From: Byssochlamys sp. IMV 00236
Taxonomy: Eukaryota; Ascomycota; Eurotiomycetes; Eurotiales; Thermoascaceae
NCBI GenBank assembly: GCA_001931875.2
Contig: MSJH02000081.1
Span: 1 to 21,579, forward strand
Length of the DNA stretch: 21,579 bases
Reading direction: 5' to 3'
Under the pieces are notes generated by a model. That model saw only the letters and a program-made list of their open reading frames with translations. It was not told where the DNA came from and did no database searches. The first letter of the stretch is position 1; the number at the start of each line of letters is the position of its first letter. Positions 18,900 to 21,579 of the stretch are shown here, piece by piece. Position numbers and translations under genes: made by a program.

Positions 18900-19428
18900 C
18901 AGTGCCCGGACAAAAGTATAGTCCATTTTTAAAAGTTATTTTTTTTTTGAAAGATGCTCGATGAACATGACAATACATTTTCTTTTCAATATTATATTTT
19001 TCTCTTATAAACACATAAAATGCCTCATTGTCTCAAAAAGAAAAGATTGTTACTAGACGCTGCGATGGCGTTTCGACAGCACAAATTGCCATTGAGGAAA
19101 ACATTCCAGAAAGAACCGTACGTCATGTGTTTCAGCAATGGAAAAAGAATGGAACTGTAGAGACGAAACCCAGGTTTGGAAGGCCACCTCTTTTCAATGA
19201 TAGAAAAGAGAGCTAGGAAGGGTTGTACGTGCCAATCGCCGTGCTCCACTTAACGAAATTAGGCAATTGATCAGCACGAAAGCCTCTGAGAAGACAATTT
19301 ACGGGGAGCTGAGAAAACTTGACTTTACCTCTCGTGTGGCTGTCAAGAAGCCATTTTTGAATGCAAAGCAGCAAAAGGCAAGGTATATCTTTGCCAAAAA
19401 TCATGCCCACTGGGCAGTAGACGACTAA
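18900..19428 (+). mobile_element. 5' end of a Tc1/mariner transposon with terminal repeat and broken transposase N terminus
   Basis: The left end CAGTGCCCGGACAAAAGTAT starts right after a TA (18898-18899), as expected for Tc1/mariner insertion. About 120 bp in, a transposase N terminus begins: SQKEKIVTRRCDGVSTAQIA, then ERTVRHVFQQW (HTH), then GRPPLFNDRK (GRPR-type hook). A frameshift near 19205-19213 moves the frame, which goes on VVRANRRAPLNEIRQL, KTIYGELRKLDFTSRVAVKK and FAKNHAHWAVDD, then TAA at 19426. The break falls just before the expected first catalytic Asp. The start is also off frame (ATG at 19019-19021 reads another frame). No matching right terminal repeat is found in the window. 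Dead, truncated copy. Confidence 0.88.
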
Positions 19429-20297
19429 CTGTGATATGTCTTGAATATACAAAGAAGTAATAAAAGAAGTATAAATCAATAAGTCTCTACATAACCTCTT
19501 TTATTAAGACCCAGACGAGAGAGAGAGATCATTATTACAATCAGCGTCATTTCATATGAAAACGGAATTTTTTTTGGGAAACACTACGCACACGCGAAAA
19601 TGCATGCGAAACACTATGGGCACACTAGAACAGAAGGTTTCATATATTTGTATAAAACATCATTGACCTTCATGCCGTTTTTTATACAGGATGGCTCATA
19701 TAATGATGGCAATCTTGGCCGAATTAACTTTCTATATTTCTTTTCAAACTGCCAGGTGCCATGGTTGGTTTAAAGGTCTCAGGTAACTCGGATCAAAATG
19801 TCAGGTACAGCGTATTGCCTGTTATTTCAAAGTATACAGATACAGATCTGTTATATACATCTGCAACTAACTGAATACAAAGAATTGCACCGACAATTAA
19901 GTGGAGGAGCAGCGTTATAGTTACTAAGGATTCTCTCAACGCCCATGTAATGTTTCATATTATCTACAGATTTCAAATTACTTTAGCATTCACTTTAAAA
20001 GAAAGTATTTTGCGCGCATACCTTTGTATATTCATGCTTAATTCTCATGCGAGAATAATCTCAAATCAACCAATCGCAAAGTGGGATACTTGTCGTATTT
20101 CTACGTTTATATCAAAGAAGACTATATCCTTTGACGTAATCTAACTAATATATTTAGTACACTGACCAAAGTTATCTTTTTTTATTCGATATTAGCATAA
20201 TACTTGTATTAATTCCACGACACTGATTCATGTCGTCTATAGTCTGTAGTAGTTGATGACAGTTCATAAGATGTAATTGGTTGATAGCTGTTGTATT
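19429..20297. other. AT-rich region without recognisable gene
   Basis: No convincing coding frame on either strand; the 64-codon frame at 19950-20144 has no motif. An imperfect direct repeat of GAAACACTA.G..CACAC occurs near 19578-19626. Probably decayed intergenic or transposon sequence. Confidence 0.55.
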
Positions 20298-20622
20298 CAG
20301 CTTTAGTTGTAATTTAAAAAGGCAGTTAAGTCGATGACTTGCGAATTAGATTCTTTATTAAGAAGAGCTGAATATTATTAAATTAAGTTTGTGTGTGAGT
20401 TTACTTGGGTAGAGAATCTATGACTGCTATTTATATTATTGTCGTCACTGACATTATTTATGCTTATGTTATTATTGTTATACTAGTAGCTACTATAGTT
20501 ATTATTATTATTATTATTATGATAAGTTATTCTTATCAGATGCGATAGAGGAATGTAAAGTAGAATGTATGCTCTACTGTAAGATTATACTCGAGTTATT
20601 ATAATGATTATCTCATCAAACA
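20298..20622 (+). repeat. Dispersed repeat, copy 2 (plus orientation), with ATT microsatellite
   Basis: Second copy of the repeat at 2749-3050, here on the plus strand and therefore inverted relative to copy 1. The ATT run (about 20499-20521) is longer. There are short indels near 20390-20410 and 20545-20555. Homology stops at TTATCTCATCAAACA, after which the sequence becomes a Tc1 transposase, whereas copy 1 is followed by an IS630-type transposase. Coding potential is low. Confidence 0.92.
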
Positions 20623-21208
20623 CGTCAACCACATCTCAACCAATCGAGCAGGTCGCAAGCCTATACTCTCTGGTACTACCAAACGCCAAATCGTCCTCAA
20701 GTTCAAGACGGGCGGTTATGCAACAGCAACAGAAGCAGCAAGGTCAATAGCGCCAATTGTTCAAGCCCAAGTGTCGGCGGAAACTGTCCGTAATGCCTTA
20801 CGTGTGGCCAGCTTCAACTCGAAAAGAAAACCGAAGGCTTTACCATTAAACGTACAAAGGAAAAAGGCAAGACTACAATTTGCCAGGAAGTACAAGGATT
20901 GGACAGTTCACGATTGGCAAAGAGTTATTTACTCGGATGAAACTAAAATCAACCGCTTTGATAGTGACGGCAAGCAGTGGACGTGGGTACAAGAAGGAGC
21001 TGCCCTACAAGACCATAACGTAAACCAAGTTCACAAGCATGGTGGTGGCAGTATCTTTCTCTGAGGTTGTATAACAGTTGAAGGACCTGGTAACTTGGTG
21101 AAAATTGATGGTGGCCTTGATTCAGCTCTTTATTGCCAAATTCTGGAGGAGGATTTGCTCGGCACGCTGGATTATTACAGTAGTCGCAAAAACCTGGAAA
21201 ACATTTTC
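20612..21208 (+). pseudogene. Tc1/mariner transposase relic, truncated mid catalytic domain
   Basis: A single frame runs from LIKHVNHISTNRAGRKPILS (GR-rich hook) through KFKTGGYATATEAARSIA and VSAETVRNALRVASFNSKRK (second HTH), then KDWTVHDWQRVIYSDETKIN with the first catalytic Asp at 20936-20938, then WTWVQEGAAL and HGGGSIFL. A TGA at 21062-21064 replaces the expected Trp of the SIxxWGC motif. The frame continues GCITVEGPGNLVKIDGGLDS, then LGTLDYYSSRKNLENIF, and stops matching at about 21208, just before the second catalytic Asp motif (QQDNDPKH-type). The N terminus is fused to the dispersed repeat. Not functional. Confidence 0.9.
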
Positions 21209-21579
21209 GTATTTTTACCTTTTCCTTTCCTATTATGGCAGCCTTTGCTTGTATACAAGTAACAGCCATAACATTTGTTGCACTATAGGTAAGCATGATA
21301 TATTTTAAAAATGAGTGTAATCCATGAAGGCGTTCGCCAGCAGCGCTCCAAAAACTCCACGTGGTCGGCATTTTCAAATTCAGAATTCAGCTGTTAAATT
21401 TTAAACTTTACATTCCTCTACAGTATCGCAAGATATTTCAATACTATACATTCCAGCTAAAACTACAATCATTCCAATGCTGGATTATTATATAAACTGT
21501 ACTGTTTCTTCTTATTTTTCTGTTATAATTTTTTGCTTCAAAATAACCATTATTTTACACGCTTCCTTTTTTAAATGCC
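21209..21579. other. AT-rich tail without recognisable gene
   Basis: No coding frame with family likeness, and no right-hand terminal repeat for either Tc1 relic. A polypyrimidine-rich stretch opens the region. Confidence 0.5.

Noticed and set aside
19950..20144. 64-codon plus-strand frame
   Set aside because: No recognisable motif; flanked by decayed sequence.
2221..21208. The two transposase relics as copies of the same transposon
   Set aside because: Their coding parts belong to different subfamilies (DNAPIHK-type versus Tc1 with GR hook); only the upstream repeat is shared.
20949..21377. 142-codon minus-strand frame
   Set aside because: It is the antisense of the Tc1 transposase over half its length and reads as no known family.
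1..21579. tRNA genes, rRNA or CRISPR arrays
   Set aside because: I found no paired A/B boxes with a cloverleaf fit, no rRNA-like tracts, and no regularly spaced repeats other than the three 23-bp units.

Overview
This AT-rich window comes from a fungal nuclear genome. Split genes with short GT-AG introns (about 50-100 nt), yeast-like branch sites such as TACTAAC, and several animal-type proteins that Saccharomyces lacks (phosphorylase kinase regulatory subunit, WD40-bearing ATG16, UBAP1-like ESCRT-I subunit, TMEM70) point to an early-diverging fungus. Mucoromycota is my inference from protein likeness; I ran no search.

Layout. From 1 to 2153, the RNA polymerase III subunit RPC25 (+) converges with a UBAP1-like gene (-). 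From 2.2 to 5.8 kb is a graveyard: the C-terminal half of an IS630-type DDE transposase, a 302-bp repeat, a fragment of an unrecognised family, a broken PD-(D/E)XK-like gene and a possible MITE. From 5.9 to 18.6 kb is a compact core: phosphorylase kinase alpha/beta (+), TMEM70 (-), TRS65 (+), ATG16 (+) and a short kinesin-5-like gene (-). From 18.9 to 21.2 kb is a second graveyard, with a Tc1/mariner 5' end carrying its terminal repeat, a second, inverted copy of the 302-bp repeat, and another broken Tc1 transposase.

The core genes are not one pathway. They cover glycogen metabolism (phosphorylase kinase), ATP synthase assembly (TMEM70), Golgi traffic (TRAPPII TRS65), autophagy (ATG16), endosomal sorting (UBAP1-like), tRNA/5S transcription (RPC25) and the spindle (kinesin). 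They are tightly packed: 54 bp between the TMEM70 and TRS65 start codons, and 9 bp between the PhK and TMEM70 stop codons.

The most interesting observation is in the 1424-residue phosphorylase kinase subunit. Just before its calmodulin-binding-like C-terminal region lies a block of about 90 residues (9765-10034) that reads as a FAM3/ILEI (PANDER-like) domain. Human PHKA and PHKB, as I know them, have no such domain there. The other strong oddity is one repeat family whose same edge abuts two unrelated transposase fragments.

Gene models were assembled by eye from exon reading frames. Uncertain junctions are named in the entries.
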